From positions 10,171,565-10,235,564 of the forward strand of contig NC_033635.1 in the NCBI RefSeq assembly GCF_001540865.1: 64,000 bases of DNA. Direction: 5' to 3'. Shown in pieces: positions 36,543 to 49,211 of this stretch. The stretch's first letter is position 1. Every line of letters starts with the position of its first letter. The translations under genes were made by a program, and so were the position numbers. The notes beneath the pieces are model-generated. The model searched no databases. It had not been told where the DNA came from and was given only the letters and a program-made list of their open reading frames with translations. This stretch comes from Ananas comosus. Lineage: Eukaryota; Streptophyta; Magnoliopsida; Poales; Bromeliaceae.

Positions 36543-38520
36543 TACTCTTCCTCATTTCTTTTCGATTTTTTCTTTTTTCCTCTGCATTGGCTTGTAATTG
36601 TATTGTATCCTCTTTACCCGTATCTACTTGTATGAGTTATTAAATCAGTTTTTGATGTATATAGATTGCGCTTTTCAAGCTATTGGTTATTATTACTAAA
36701 AATGTAAAAGACATTTACTTTTGATTTTTGTGGTGAAAAATATGTTTAGAGAGCTCTTTGTAGGCTGTTTTATGTGGATGAGCAAAACAAATGGTGTTTA
36801 ATTGTACCTGGTTCTGGTTGCCTCTGTAATAATTATTTTCGCGCTCGAAGTATGGAGGGAAGTTTTGAAACTATTGCTGTGATGGGAAGCTGAAATAAGG
36901 CAGTTAGTGCTTTTTCGAACAGCGCTTCAGCGAAATGTACTTCTGAAGAAGATCAAATGGATCTAATAGGGAGGTCAGAGGTTGACATTGTTGAGTCCAA
37001 TTTTGTCGAATAATTCTACTGTGATGGGATTGTGGAATCACACTCAAGAGGTTGGGATTAAGGATTTAAATATAAATCGGCACAGGCCGTATCTATCGTG
37101 CTGTAGCGTATCAACAAGATATTGGTACAATACAGCTTCTATATCGATGGTACGACTTAAAACTTTATATTCTTAAATAAGTCAGCAGTTTTCTCAATAA
37201 AATTTTAAAAATTTAATAAAGATACATAATAAATAATTAGAGTACGTTGTTTCTAAAGAAAATAAATACTTCTTATCATTATGTATCGGCACACATGTGT
37301 TTTTTGTGATCAGCACACATCGGAACCGTCCGGCACGCATTGCACTGTATCTTATCGATAAGTTTACAACATGATCCCATGCGGCCATGCCATAGCATTT
37401 AAATTCTTGATTGGGATTGAACTGAATCGGATTCTATACATACTATTTTATACCCTCTCAGCATCATTCTCTCGTTTAATTCTATCCGATCTAATTCGGG
37501 GGGCAGCGGATCAGACGCGTCGACTAATCTAAAACTCATGGAAATCAATAGGTTAAAGAATTTTAACTTCTAAAAAATGCGACAAGTTATTTGCTATGCA
37601 TATCATTAATTCGCTGCTTCTTTTCGTACTCGTGAGTAACTGTTAACTGCTCCTCTTACCATCTATAAATAAACTTATATCCATTGAGATCTTACTAGTA
37701 TGAATTTCTTGCTGCTATACTACTAAAACCTACTATTCCTCTCACTAGTGTCTCACTCTAACAATACTGAGGTGGAATTATGAGCCCTTTTTTCTTTTTT
37801 TGGGAAGATGCCTGCAGGTAGGGCCGGCAATCCAACTCGCGAGCCAGTTCGTGCCCAGCTTGAAAATGAACTCGAGATCGATCGCTCGTTTAATAAACAA
37901 GCCAAACGCGAGCTGAATTTTTCTGCTCGAAATCTTAGCGAGCTAAACACAAACTGACCCCAACTAGTGTTTGCCTCGTTGGCAGCAGCCCTACCCGTAA
38001 GCCACAAGTCACACATTTTCCGCTAAAACAAAATTCGAACCTAGGTCTCTGAATCGGATGACGAGAAAACCAACCAACTAAGGTAGACAGTAATTTTGTG
38101 ATTGCGCTCGTGAGATGGTACATCAGGCCCCCACCATATGTTTCCCATCAGCATGACATATTAATTATTAATTTCAATAAATATTTAGATACAAATAATT
38201 ATAAAATAATAAAACACGAGAACCCATCTTCAGAACAAAACAAGATCAAACACTGTTGACACTACAATCTACTATACGATAATAAAAAGAGCATTAATTT
38301 ACCGACCACCATTTAATCGAAGATCAAGCACGGCCAGATCAAAACCGGAACAGTTCACAGATTCAGAATGATGCGACTCAACAGTTCAATTTTATCAATC
38401 AACATCACTGTTCTTGAGAAGATTCAAGTCCCAGCTTTGATTCATTTCAACATCTTTCTACAAAAGGAGCTGAACAAGTAGCAGAAAACTCTTAGCGAAG
38501 AACAAACCAAAAAACACAGA
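36543..38520. other. 3' UTR of TPS and intergenic sequence
   Basis: The TPS 3' UTR probably ends within 36550-36700 (several AT-rich polyadenylation-like signals). Beyond it I see no gene. One SINE-like stretch is annotated separately. Confidence 0.5.
38020..38090 (-). mobile_element. SINE-like fragment, second family
   Basis: On the minus strand, CCTTAGTTGGTTGG (A-box-like) is followed at tRNA spacing by CCTAGGTTCGAATTTTG (B-box-like). It differs from the SINE at 19597. No tail or duplication can be fixed, so it is a tentative tRNA-derived repeat. Confidence 0.45.
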
Positions 38521-38524
38521 TTAT

Positions 38525-39549
38525 TGATGAGCTTCGTCGTTTTCGAGACTATAAACAATTCAATGAAAAACTATCATTTAGCCTGTATCGAATTTCTACA
38601 GAGCACATCTTATACAATGCCACAAGAGATTTCTTCTTTACGGAGAAGGATAAATAACCGAGATGGTAATGAGAGAAAAAAAAAAAAAAAAAAGGAAAGG
38701 GAAAAAAAGAAAAAAGGAAACTGGAAATTCTCACTCTCACTCATTAACAGCTACCTTGGATTCCACAGAGCATCATGCCAACCAATCCCTGCAAACAAAA
38801 GAGGGAAAAATAAAAGAAAAAGGGAAAAAATTTTAAGTTCAAGGAATTAAGAGTTTGAAAGATAATCAACATGCCCCGACAATATGAACAAACAAAATAA
38901 ACCAAATCTCTTCATTATCCAATTTTGATATATGCATTGAATGCAAATATAGATGCATACGTCAAGCCTCGTCTTCGGTTCATTCACGAAAGGGATTAGC
39001 GAATTAGATTCTAAAAACCTTAACTGAATTATAAATCAAAAGAACCCTCAATATAAAGCCATTACGATAACTATTACCAATAATATGGTCTTTTGCTCAA
39101 TAAATTTCTAATCTTCGTGTAATACATGTGATTCTAGAAGTGTTTAATGAAGAAATTGTATGGCTAATTATTACGTATACCATTAATTATGATATCACGT
39201 ATTACGTCATCAGAGGACCAAATAGATGATACTAGCTATGAGTTAGCGAAAAATGAATGAAAATACACCTTCAAATAAACACCAAACAGGCCCATTACAC
39301 AAGTTACGACCTTGAGCAAATCAATGTGGCTCCATTAGGACTAACTACTACTGACTATTAATTATTAAGAACTAGTATCCTCTACCTGTAAATGAGAAGG
39401 TTGATGACAAGAAAAAAAAAATTATAAGCATTTTAAATCACCTAAGATATAAAAAGAGGGTCGAATAATGTGTTCTACGAACGAGGGAGAAGAGTAAAGT
39501 CGACAGAAACTAATAAAGCAAAAGCATGTAAAAGCATTGCCTCATTACC
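38525..39549 (-). other. Possible 3' UTR exon and intron of the response regulator
   Basis: Downstream of the stop codon a good donor (TAG|GTAATG, exon end 39549) could pair with the acceptor TTTGTTTGCAG|GGATTGG (exon start 38788). That would give a spliced 3' UTR. Otherwise the stretch is AT-rich and shows nothing else. Confidence 0.3.
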
Positions 39550-39598
39550 TACTTACAAGAGGAACTCGCAAACCCCATCAAGCATTGTGTCTGCCACT

Positions 39599-42500
39599 CT
39601 AAAGCTGTCCATTAAATCCAAAAATATCCGAGCTCAATAAATCTCCACCATTACTAACGAATGTATTGCCATGAGTGAAGCTGCTTGTGGGAGATTCAAT
39701 GTCATCCACCGCAAAGCGGCTGGGAATGCAGGTGCCTTTACCAACAAAACCAAGTTTCCTTTTCTGCCCTTGATCGTCCAATTTCCCTGAAATCACACTA
39801 GAGCCACTGCCAGGAACAATATTCCCGTCCGTAGAAGTTGACAGGGGTGCAGATGTTAATCCGGAAATGCCTTCATCCACGAATTGCCCCACACCAAATC
39901 GAGTATTCTTTGATTGAAACGAAAGTAAGTTGCTGTCCGCTTTAGCGCTTCCGCTGTTATAGATAGAGTATTGCCCAAGCGTGGTAGGGTTATTCTCAGG
40001 CCGAAGAGTTGCTGATGGTTGAGAGGAGATTAAAGTAGAGTTTCCCTTCATGAGAAAAGGGCTGTTTCCTGTATTAAAACTAGTCGATGCTTGAGAATAG
40101 GCTGATTTACAATTGTGATTAATGATGCCAGGATTATTCCCTCCTTGAAGATTGGCCAACGAGTGAGCAACTACTGTGGAATTCTGGTTAAGAAGACATG
40201 AATCGTTCCCTCCTTGCAAACTGGTTGATGGTTGGGAAGGGACAAGAAGAGGATCCTGATTCATGGAAATTGGAAACATCGGTGCTTGAGAATTTGTTGA
40301 TGATCCATTGAATATAACTGAGTTATTATTTAGGAACTGTTACATATATATATATATATATATATCCCCATAAAACATCTGTTTATAAGCATACCCCTGT
40401 AAAATCAAAATTTTCATATACACCCCTTAAACTATAGCTTTCTTAAAAAGAATACCCTTACCTAACATGGAGTCATCAATTCATTTTCTGTTGTTCAAGG
40501 GGCGGGGATTGTATTAAGGAAGTTCTATAAACAGGAGGGATTTTGTAAATTTAAAGGTGTATATGTTAGAAAGTAAGACTCTGAAGAGCATATACCAAAA
40601 CTGAGATTTTGCTCAGATTTTGTAGGTATAAATATGTACTTAAGGGTGCGTTTGATTCGCGCTATCTTTTTATGATTCCTAGTAATCCAGTAGAAATAAA
40701 AAAATATGACGGTGTTTGGCTAAACGCACTAAGTAATCTAGTTGATAATACTGGATTCACTTGGGAATAAGATGCATCCCAAAATACTAATCTCATTCCT
40801 TTAAGGGAGGGTGGGTATCCTTGTATTAATAGATTGGAGTAATTATAATATGTCTAATTTCTTTTTTTCTTCCCACCTGCCGGTTAGTTAGTATTATTTT
40901 TCTTTACACTCTAACCTCATATCTCTTTCTAAACTTATCTTTTTCTTTCTAAACTTCAACTCTTTTTCTCTCTCTAGATTAAACTATTTCTCCCCCTCTT
41001 TTTCTAAAATCTCAACCCTCTCATTCTCTCTAACCTCGACTCTATTTCTCTTCCTATTTCTTTAATTATGCTCTCTCTTTCTAACCTATATCCTCTCTCT
41101 CTTTTTTCTAAAAAGATGTTGAAATTTTTTATAGTATTATTTAAAATTAATTAAATAAATAAATTAATTAATTGTATATTTTTTGTAATCTTAAATAACA
41201 TGACTAAATAATATGACCGTACGAACCAAACACCGAAATATTACATTCTTAGTAATAGGATGAATAGGAATAAGATTCTTGGATATCTTTTTACTCCTAG
41301 TAATCTTTCATAGTGCGAACCAAACGCGCCCTAAAAGTAATCTTGCAGGCGCAAACGTCTACAAAATATATTTCAAATACTAATAAATATAGAACTTACA
41401 CCTACCTGGAACGTATCCAGTGTCTGAGAAGGAAGGATGAGACAAGAAGGTTGCACCTTTGTTGAGCTGAGGGGCTCAGATGTCAAGCTATTTGTCTGCA
41501 ATTGTTGCTGTTGCTGCTGCTGTTGCTGTTGTTGTTGGAAAATTTGGCTCAACATGTTGCTATTCCTTGAATTACTTAAAGAATCTTCAAAATTAAGGTT
41601 ATTAGAGCAATTTGCAAAAGAAGTCATTCCTCCAACAGTTACACTGGATTGAGTGGGGAAATGTTGGGCCACGCTCGTCTGGCACTTAAACAGAGGCTGG
41701 CCAAATGCTATTTCTCTTTGTACAGGAACTTGTCTCGCGGGTTGCCGATACATTGGTGAAACTTGACCTAGGAGCTCATCTTGCAAGGCAGCTAGGGTTT
41801 GTGGAGGAATTTGGCCTGAGGCGGCCAATGCTTGTAAATCGAGCCTTCCAAGTGGGCCAATTTTTATGTTTGAGGCTGGGGAAGATAATGAGTTAGAAGG
41901 AAGTCCACCATGGTGCTGAGCTACTCCACTTAATCTCTTCAGGTACAGTCTGAATTTCTGCACAAATTCAGCAATCTACGAATGAGTAAAAAATAATTAA
42001 AATATGTAAAACATAAAAAATACAGTGGAAAGAGGCAATTGTTCTGTACAAATACTCAGAAAATTTTCTAAAACACGCTTTCGACAGTCACAGTTTTTCT
42101 ATGCTTTTTAAACTTGAATTTTCCCTCAAAATGATCACTACTGAAATCTGGTCCCATGAGGAAAAGGTATTTGTAATTGAAATTTGAATGGCATATAAAC
42201 TTTAAGAAAGAGAAAACACCTGGATACAAGTATGATTATTTTCTGTTGATCCTTTATAAAATAAACATGCAGTTATTGTAACAGATGTTTGAACAAGGAG
42301 GTAGCAGTAAACTTCTGCAAGGTTTGCTTCACAAACAAGGATAGGAAATTACAATTTTGAATTGAGAGTTTAAACATAATATTTTGCCCTCCTAAATTTA
42401 GTCCAATTCATGATAAATATCATAGAGCACCATTTGATGAACATATTCAAATCACCTTACGGGCTTGTCTATCAGGAAACTCGTTTCATAGTAATACATT

Positions 42501-45500
42501 ATGGCAATAGACATGCTGCCGTAATAGCATGTATAACATGGATAACATAATGAGATTCAATGCTGCTCGATAAATATCATAGCGCACCATTTGATGAACA
42601 TATTCAAATCACCTTACGGGCTTGTCTATCAGGAAACTCGTTTCATAGTAATACATTATGGCAATAGACATGCTGCCGTAATAGCATGTATAACATGGAT
42701 AACATAATGAGATTCAATGCTGCTCGATAAAAAGCACTAGAGGTGAATGCAGAATTCTGCAGCTGCAGCGGTGTCCAGCAAGGATCAAATGCATGCATCC
42801 CTATTGCTAAATTGTATAATAACTACATGCACTAGACTATGTTTCATGGCCAGCCTGACTAATGGAATATCAACTGAGTGAAATATACACATACAGTCAA
42901 ATACTGCACAATCAAATAGTATACAGAACAAAGTAAACCACAGGAAAGAAAATTTCGCACGCTTCGAAGATTTCCAACATATACATCAAGTAGGTCCACA
43001 TCGGCATGCTTGATGTTTTTATTGTGAATATGTAAAAGCAGCCATCCAACCATCTTAGATTTTAAAGAAGCTTGCACTTTACAGAACAATTTCAATCGAA
43101 GGAAACATCCCTACGCATAATGTAAATGGTTGGTCATATAGGAAAAGTGATTCCACCTCATCATAACATCCTTGGAACATGTGCTATCTTTTTTATTTTA
43201 ACTTAGCTGTTGGAAAGATTGCGATAACGACAATCTTCTCAAGCTCCCTTGTAAGTGTCGTAAATGTCAGGCCGTAATTTTTTTTCTCAACATACAAAGT
43301 CAGTAGCAAAGCAAATGTACCTTTGGGAGCCACCTACTTGCTCCAAAGGTTAAAATTCTAGGCTTCCTACCACATGATTGCAAGTTCAAGATGGTGAGCG
43401 GCTTTTTGTGCGAACTTTTTTAAAGTTTGGGATTATCTTGACCCATGAACTACTCCTGACCAAGACACTACTTTAAATGGGACCATAATTAGGAAATGGC
43501 ATCTTCTAGTTTATGCATCAATCACAACGTCTCCTATTTGTGTTTGCCAAACAGCTTGTACCGAAAAGCTAACTTCCATTATGTTGAAGGAAAAAAGATG
43601 TTCTGTCCACATTCACTGACACCAAAAAGGATAAGCAAGTTTAGTACCAACGAAAACTTATTGGTTGAAATATATGGATTTCTAAACAATAAATGAGAAC
43701 ATGGAAAGAGATAATAATCAGTCTCCATCAACAAATTCGATTGACAGTCAAACCTGCAAATGGCTAGCAACATTTTCTCTAGTTAATCCAGGAACATTCA
43801 TCAATTCAAGAATCCTCTTTGGGACAGCCTCTGCAATCAAACCAGGAAAATTAATTAAAACAACAATTGAAATGCAATCCTATGATTTTCGCCACCCAAA
43901 TTTTAGCAACAAATCCACCTCTTTCTCATATATTACAATTCGAAGTTTTCTTGCAAAAATGATGATTTTACCCCTTCTTTTGTAAAATGACTTCATTGTT
44001 TCAGTGTTTCAAACAGGGTTAAAATGGTTGTTTCATAAGAAAAACATCATGAGATGTCGAACTTATTTAGCAGCCAAAAATGGAACGGAGATATGTGAGA
44101 AAGTTCGGGGACAGAACAATAAAGGACCGCAAAGAGATCATACTATCAATTCCAAGCTGGTTCACTGCATTAACAAACTGTTGATGAAGCTCTACCGACC
44201 ACACTACTCGTGGTTTCTTGGATGAAGAAGGGTCCCCATTTTCCTGTTCGCCATCCTCTTCTTCTTTAACTTCTCTTTTCTTTTTCTGAGATTTCGAGCT
44301 GTCATCAGCTCCCTCGTTGACAGAGGAAGCATATTCAGTTTCATTGATAAGCCGTTTATTGCTTCCAGAATCTTCCAAGCTACCTGAATGTTCATTGTCC
44401 CGATTATCACTCCACTTTTTCCTAACAACGTGTTGCCATATGTTCTTCAACTCTTCCATGCGTACAGGCTTAATTAAGTAATCACAAGCCCCGTGTTTTA
44501 TTCCTTTCATCACATTTGTTGTTCTAGCATCAGCAGACATCACTGCAAAAATGAAAAGGAAATTTGTCACCAATTTTTCCAGATAGAAGATACATAACAA
44601 GCTGGGGCTTTTACATAAATATCCCTGCAAAATCCTATATCACAAAAATATTCCCGTACAATCTAAGTTTATATATATATACGCCTTGAAAGCGTAGTCT
44701 CTTGCAAAGATACCTTATCTTACATTGCGGAGTCATCCAATTCATAGGAGAAGTTGGTTTTAGGGTCTTGAAGAGCGGAACTTTTGTAAATATAAGGGGT
44801 AAAGGATGCATATGAAAAGTAAATAGATTAATTCAGAGGGGTATATGTGTAATTTTCTTACATAGGAAATAAGGAACAGTACTTACTTATAACAGGAAGA
44901 TCCATTTCGAGACCCACAAGTTCAAGTAGCCTGAATCCATCCATGTCAGGCATATGAACATCACTTATTACTACATCAAAACCGCCTTTGCTTTCCCGCA
45001 GAAGAGTTAGTGCTCTTGCAGCCTGAGAGCAGGTTGTGACTACAGAAATAAAGCAAAAATAGGTCATATCAGTTTACAACTAAGACAGAATTAAAATATA
45101 GCACATAAAAAAATATATATTAACAAAAACCTAGAACAACTTAATGGACACGTTGTAGTAGAACCAAGCTAGACAATATCAGTGACACGCTGAAAGACGT
45201 CATGTAGGATATGGAATGAAAACTTTCCAGTAGGTTAAAAGAATAAAGAACAAATGGCAGTTCATAAATTACATTAGAAGCCACTTCATCATTAATATTC
45301 GAATAAATATGCATGAAGGACAAATAAATAAATAATTCTACACTCACAGTTAACAAATACCATGCTAATAATTTTATTTTGATCAGCAGATATTGGTAGG
45401 GGAAATATTTGAAACTTGTTCAAGGTCTGAATTGAAACATGATTCCAGTAGCACATCAATGTAATTTTATTTATGAGGTCTGAACTGAAACATGATTGCA

Positions 45501-48184
45501 ATAGCATGTCAACGTAATTTTATATATGTAACGAAAGAGACAAAGATGTATCAATGAAAGCCTAGAGATATTCTTTTCTATTAGTTTAAAATATGGAAGT
45601 ATCTTAAGAGGTGATGCAAAGCAGTGTCCGTAAAGAAAAACATAGTTGTTTTTCATTTATTCCAAAGTTTAACGTTATTGAGAGTGGTATCAAAGCATCC
45701 TCAATCAGAAAACTCAAAGTAGGGGAACCAAATAGCGAGGTTTGAATTGAAAACTTGTTCAAGGTCTGAATTGAAACATAATGCCGGTAGCACGTCAATG
45801 TAATTTTATCTACGAGGTCTGAATTGAAACATGATTCCAATAGCATGTCAATGTGATTTTATCTATGTTACAAAAGAAACCAAGATGTATCGATGAAAGC
45901 CTAGAGATATTCTTTGTTATTAGTTCAAAATATGGAAGTATTTTAAGAGGTGATGCAAAGCATTTCATTTATCCCGTAAAGAAATACAGAACTATCAAAT
46001 ATAGTTGTTTTTCATTTATCCCAAAGTTTAACATGATTGAGAGCAGTATCAATGCATCTTCAATCAGAAAATGCCAAGAAGGGGAACAAGATAATATATT
46101 ATGACCTATAAAATTCAAGCCACAAGTACAATGAGGAAGTCAAGTTAAGACCCAGGTGACTCAACTATAGATGGCTTCGTTTTGGATCTAGATTAGAATA
46201 ATTGAGCCTGAGATAAGGGAGTGAGCTTGATGAAGAAAAAGTCGAGAGAAGTTAACTATGGATCAAAATATAAGTGTAGAGTTAGTTGTTGACTTTCTTA
46301 ATAATTAGGCTAAATTACAGAAAACCCCCCTGTAATAACCCGCTTTTTCACTTTCCCCCCCTGACATTTAAAAACCTACACTTTGCCCCCTTGTAAAATG
46401 AAAAATGTTCACAGGGGGGTCACGGTGTGTAAAATGACCATTTTGCCCCTCGCCATTGTTGTCTTCTTCCTGAGCTTCCTCAGCCGCCGCTTCGATCCGC
46501 CGCTATTTCCATCTCAATCGGCCACGATTCCTCTCCAATTTCTTCTCCACCTGCTCCCCTTCTCCTCCTACATCGTCGCCGCCCATCGATTTCGGCGACA
46601 GTAGGGAGGATACTAAGATGGGTGTTGATGGAGAGGTAGGCAGGGACAACGAGGGCGAAGGCGAGGTGGCGGAGGAGGACGAAAGGGATGTGGGCGAGGG
46701 CGAAGCAGTGGAGGACGGCGAGGCGGCGAGGCGGCGAAGCGGCGAGGCGGCGAGGCGGCGAAGCGGCGAGCCGGAGGGAGCGAAGCATCCGAGAAGAGGC
46801 AGAGGGGTATTTTCGGTATAAAAAAATATTTTTTAACAGAACCCCTAACGGTAGGGGTGAAGTGCACATTTTTCATTTTATAAGGGGCAAAGTGTAGGTT
46901 TTTAAATGTCAGGAGGGGAAAGTGAAAAAGCGGGTTATTATAGGGGGGTTTTCTGTAATTTAGCCTAATAATTAATCCCATTAAATGATGTCGATTATGG
47001 GATGAGAGAATCTAGAGTGACAAAGGGATCATCACAGAGCTAATGTTTTCAACAATCGTGATTAAAATATCAGAAAGTAGTTGCAAGCTTTTGTACCCTG
47101 CAAAGAGAATGAAGAGAGAAGCTTGAGAAAGATTTTAGCTCCACTAGCATCATGATAGATGCCTTTGAATGGAATGACAACATTAAGTGGTCGAACTCTG
47201 GTTCAATGGTTTCCGAACTCAAAAACTTAAGTCCCTGTTCAAGTAAACTTTGAGCAAAGTATCCGTATGGTTCGATTATATATAAATCCGTAAGACTTGA
47301 GAAGTCACTTATGCATCATAGTTGGTTTTATTTCCTTGTTTCATAATTAGCTTATTTTTTTTAGCAACTTCTAGATTTAGGGGTTGTCTATAAAAATTCA
47401 GCCCATAAATAGCATCTATTACTTAAGGCTTGCATAAGCTAAACTAGAAAGCTAAATTATCTAATTAGTAGTTAGCAAATAGGTCACGCACGCCGCTTTA
47501 CTTAGTGGTTGGCTTCCACATCATGCCCAAAATGGCCTAATGGGCTAGCTTAAAGAAGCCAGCCACAATAGGTCTTGGATTATTTGTTTCTTTTACATAC
47601 TAGGAGCAACTAGACCATGTGCCACTTATAAAACAAAGATCTACAAATACACTAGATAAAAGTGATGATCTCATTGATTACCCACAAAAACATTTTTTTT
47701 TCCTTGACCTCTTTCTCACCACCGCTGCTAAATACCATTTTAGTGCTTCTACAGTGTCAATGACCTCTTTTAATTCTTTTTCTCACCAAATCTTCTTTTA
47801 TGCTCGATTTGCGTTTCTTCTTTCATTATTTCACCTATTTTGCTTCTAAATCCCTATTCAAGATTTGGAATAACAGATCCACTATCTCAGATAAACTAAT
47901 TGGATACACAAAACTTGTGATAGACGAAAATGAACAAACACAACAAGCGCAAAAGAAACAACAACAACAACAACAAGAAGCTGTAGATGCCAAATAACAC
48001 TTCAAGCATGCAATTGCTTCGATAATTACTGGAAAAACCAATAGCATAGAGCTCGCTTACCATCGTATCGACACTGAAGAAGCATCCGCTTGAGAACCGT
48101 CAAGCAGGTGACATCGTCGTCCACCACGAGCACCTTCAACCCCACCGGGAACTCGTTCGATCCGATTTCCTCCGCCTCCGCCAT
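39599..48184 (-). CDS. Type-B response regulator (cytokinin signalling, GARP Myb)
   Basis: Exons in reading order: 48184-48061, 45039-44887, 44542-44144, 43830-43754, 41957-41406, 40336-39599; 680 codons plus stop, phases agree. The receiver domain (about 14-135) has the acidic pair Asp 22/23 in KVLVVDDD, the phospho-acceptor Asp 68 in [11 protein letters not shown] and Lys 117 in DYLIKPV. A basic and acidic linker leads to the GARP Myb-like DNA-binding domain (about 201-258) starting [15 protein letters not shown], split over exons 3 to 5. The C-terminal half is Gln/Ser/Asn-rich with a 12-Gln run, typical of a transactivation region. It should be phosphorylated by histidine-phosphotransfer proteins and activate cytokinin-responsive genes in the nucleus. 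It resembles the ARR10/ARR12 group, but I cannot assign orthology. An in-frame upstream Met at 48451 would add 89 low-complexity residues and is less likely. Confidence 0.93.
40345..40640. mobile_element. Small MITE in response regulator intron 5
   Basis: Phrases TATCCCCATAAAACATCTG and CATACCCCTGTAAAATC at the left are mirrored near 40600 (GATTTTGTAAATTTAAAGGTG and nearby). It is the same family as 44605-44870, sharing TACCTAACATGGAGTCATC-like central sequence. It lies only a few bases upstream of exon 6's acceptor. Confidence 0.55.
40644..41331. mobile_element. Harbinger/Tourist-like MITE in response regulator intron 5
   Basis: GGGTGCGTTTGATTCGCGCT at the left pairs with GTGCGAACCAAACGCGCCC at the right, flanked by TAA duplications (40641-40643 and 41332-41334). 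The 688-bp element matches the outer parts of 17693-18874 and shows that family without the nested insert. Confidence 0.82.
41514..41550 (-). repeat. CAG/CAA repeat coding polyglutamine
   Basis: In exon 5 of the response regulator a run of mixed CAA and CAG codons encodes about 12 glutamines. The mixed codons should make it more stable than a pure CAG tract. Confidence 0.9.
42412..42725. repeat. 157-bp tandem duplication in response regulator intron 4
   Basis: Units 42412-42568 and 42569-42725 are nearly identical; I saw one difference (CATAGAGCACC against CATAGCGCACC). Very recent, or an assembly artefact. Confidence 0.9.
44605..44870. mobile_element. Small MITE in response regulator intron 2
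   Basis: ATAAATATCCCTGCAAAATC at the left is mirrored near the right by GAGGGGTATATGTGTAATTT. The centre carries TTGCGGAGTCATCCAATTCA, as in 40345-40640. It nearly fills the intron between exons 2 and 3. Confidence 0.6.
45418..46085. repeat. Direct duplication of ~330 bp in response regulator intron 1
   Basis: A block starting CAAGGTCTGAATTGAAACAT (45418) recurs at about 45760. It runs through AAAGCCTAGAGATATTCTTT, AAGAGGTGATGCAAAGCA and TTTAACGTTATTGAGAG to a final GGGGAAC. Each block contains a shorter internal repeat of about 60 bp. The copies differ by scattered substitutions and a small insertion, so the duplication is older than that at 42412. Confidence 0.85.
46308..46965. mobile_element. 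Mutator-like element with GC-rich core (Pack-MULE-like)
   Basis: GGCTAAATTACAGAAAACCC at the left is the inverse of the right end, and the arms run about 110 bp. A perfect 9-bp direct repeat TAATAATTA flanks it (46299-46307 and 46966-46974). The core (about 46450-46800) is strongly GC-rich, with a run of GGCGAGGCGGCGAAGC-type units, quite unlike the surrounding intron. It may be captured gene sequence. Short open frames follow the repeat units and are not supported as genes. In intron 1 of the response regulator. Confidence 0.8.
46975..48060. other. Rest of response regulator intron 1
   Basis: AT-rich intron sequence between the Mutator-like element and exon 1, with a CAA/ACA-rich patch at about 47940-47985. 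No exon or RNA gene is supported. Confidence 0.5.
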
Positions 48185-48640
48185 CGATCCCCACCACCAC
48201 CTCCACCTCCGCCCCCTTCTCTCCTCCTCCTCCTCCTCCCTCTTCAAAGATTCTCCGACGTACCTGTATCCGAACCCCACATTCCCTCCATCCTGTACGC
48301 AAAAACTTGCAGCTCTCCTCGTCCTCCCCGCCCCCGAGCTCCTCCCGATCACGCCGCGTGTCCCGCCATCTGCTCCGCCGTTTCCCCCCCCGCCCAGACC
48401 GCCGCCACCGGCCGAACCCCAAACAACCAACGACACCCTCAAAAAATGCACTCTCCGTCCAAACTCCTGTTCCTCCTCCCGCGCCGCCGGGCCGCCGCCT
48501 GCTCGCCGATGCGCGACGCTAGCTAGTCCGCCCGAGAACAGAGAGAAGAGAGAGAAGAAGGAAGAGAAGGGTTTGTGGCTAAAGGGAGGGGGGGGGGGGG
48601 GGGTTGGGGACGAAGTGTAAAAAATAAGTCCCTCGAGGGG
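48185..48640 (-). promoter_or_regulatory. GC/CT-rich leader region of the response regulator
   Basis: Upstream of the ATG the minus strand is rich in GA, GGA and CT tracts, with CTTCTCTCTTCTCTCTG near 48540, typical of plant 5' leaders. A run of about 20 G (48585-48606 on the plus strand) lies at its outer edge and could form G-quadruplex structure. The start of transcription is not resolved. Confidence 0.45.
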
Positions 48641-48771
48641 TTTCCTCGCACTTACTTTAAAGGAGACGCGTGTGTTTATTTACGGCAACTGGGGAAGAGA
48701 AAACGAACGCGGCTTTCCGCATGTAACGGGTTACATATCATTCTCAAACTGACACGTGGGCCCGCACTTCG

Positions 48772-49211
48772 GTGGGGCCCACTTTGTCAGCGTAAAACAA
48801 GTAAAAATGTATGGAGACCCCTCAACTGTATGCTAATTTTAAATAACGTCCTCAACTTTTATCTTTAATTGTTCTTTAGAATTAAATGATTTTATTTTAT
48901 TAAATTTATTTACAATATTATATATTTCAGAAAGTAAAATAAGATATATTTAGATTATAAAATTTGATAAAATATTTAACTTTATATAAGTGGAGGGGCT
49001 TGAGTAATAAAAAAAGGACGGAAATGAGGAGCCAATTTCAAATATACTATAGTTGAGGGGTCTCCAAGCGTTTTTACCTTCTTCGGCTGTGCATGCGTGT
49101 GCTTATCATGGCAACGGGTGTAAAGAGAAACTGCTTGTATCCATTCAGTGCAACGGTGACATATCACTTAACTGCGCAACGTGGGTCCCACTAGTTCTAA
49201 GTGGGGCCCAC
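48772..49211. promoter_or_regulatory. Three GTGGGNCCCAC (TCP-type) palindromes
   Basis: GTGGGGCCCAC at 48772-48782, GTGGGTCCCAC at 49181-49191 and GTGGGGCCCAC at 49201-49211. GTGGGNCCCAC is the consensus bound by plant TCP transcription factors. They lie 0.6-1.0 kb upstream of the response regulator ATG. The first is separated from the other two by a MITE (48803-49078). Also present near 48752 is CACGTGGGCCC. Their regulatory use is inferred. Confidence 0.5.
48803..49078. mobile_element. MITE between the TCP-type sites
   Basis: AGTAAAAATGTATGGAGACC at the left is mirrored by GGTCTCCAAGCGTTTTTACC at the right, and CCCTCAACT/AGTTGAGGGG follow. The middle is AT-rich. Confidence 0.7.

Noticed and set aside
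48185..48451. N-terminal extension of the response regulator from an upstream in-frame ATG
   Set aside because: The 89 residues are low-complexity Gly/Arg/Glu sequence, and the family starts close before the receiver domain.
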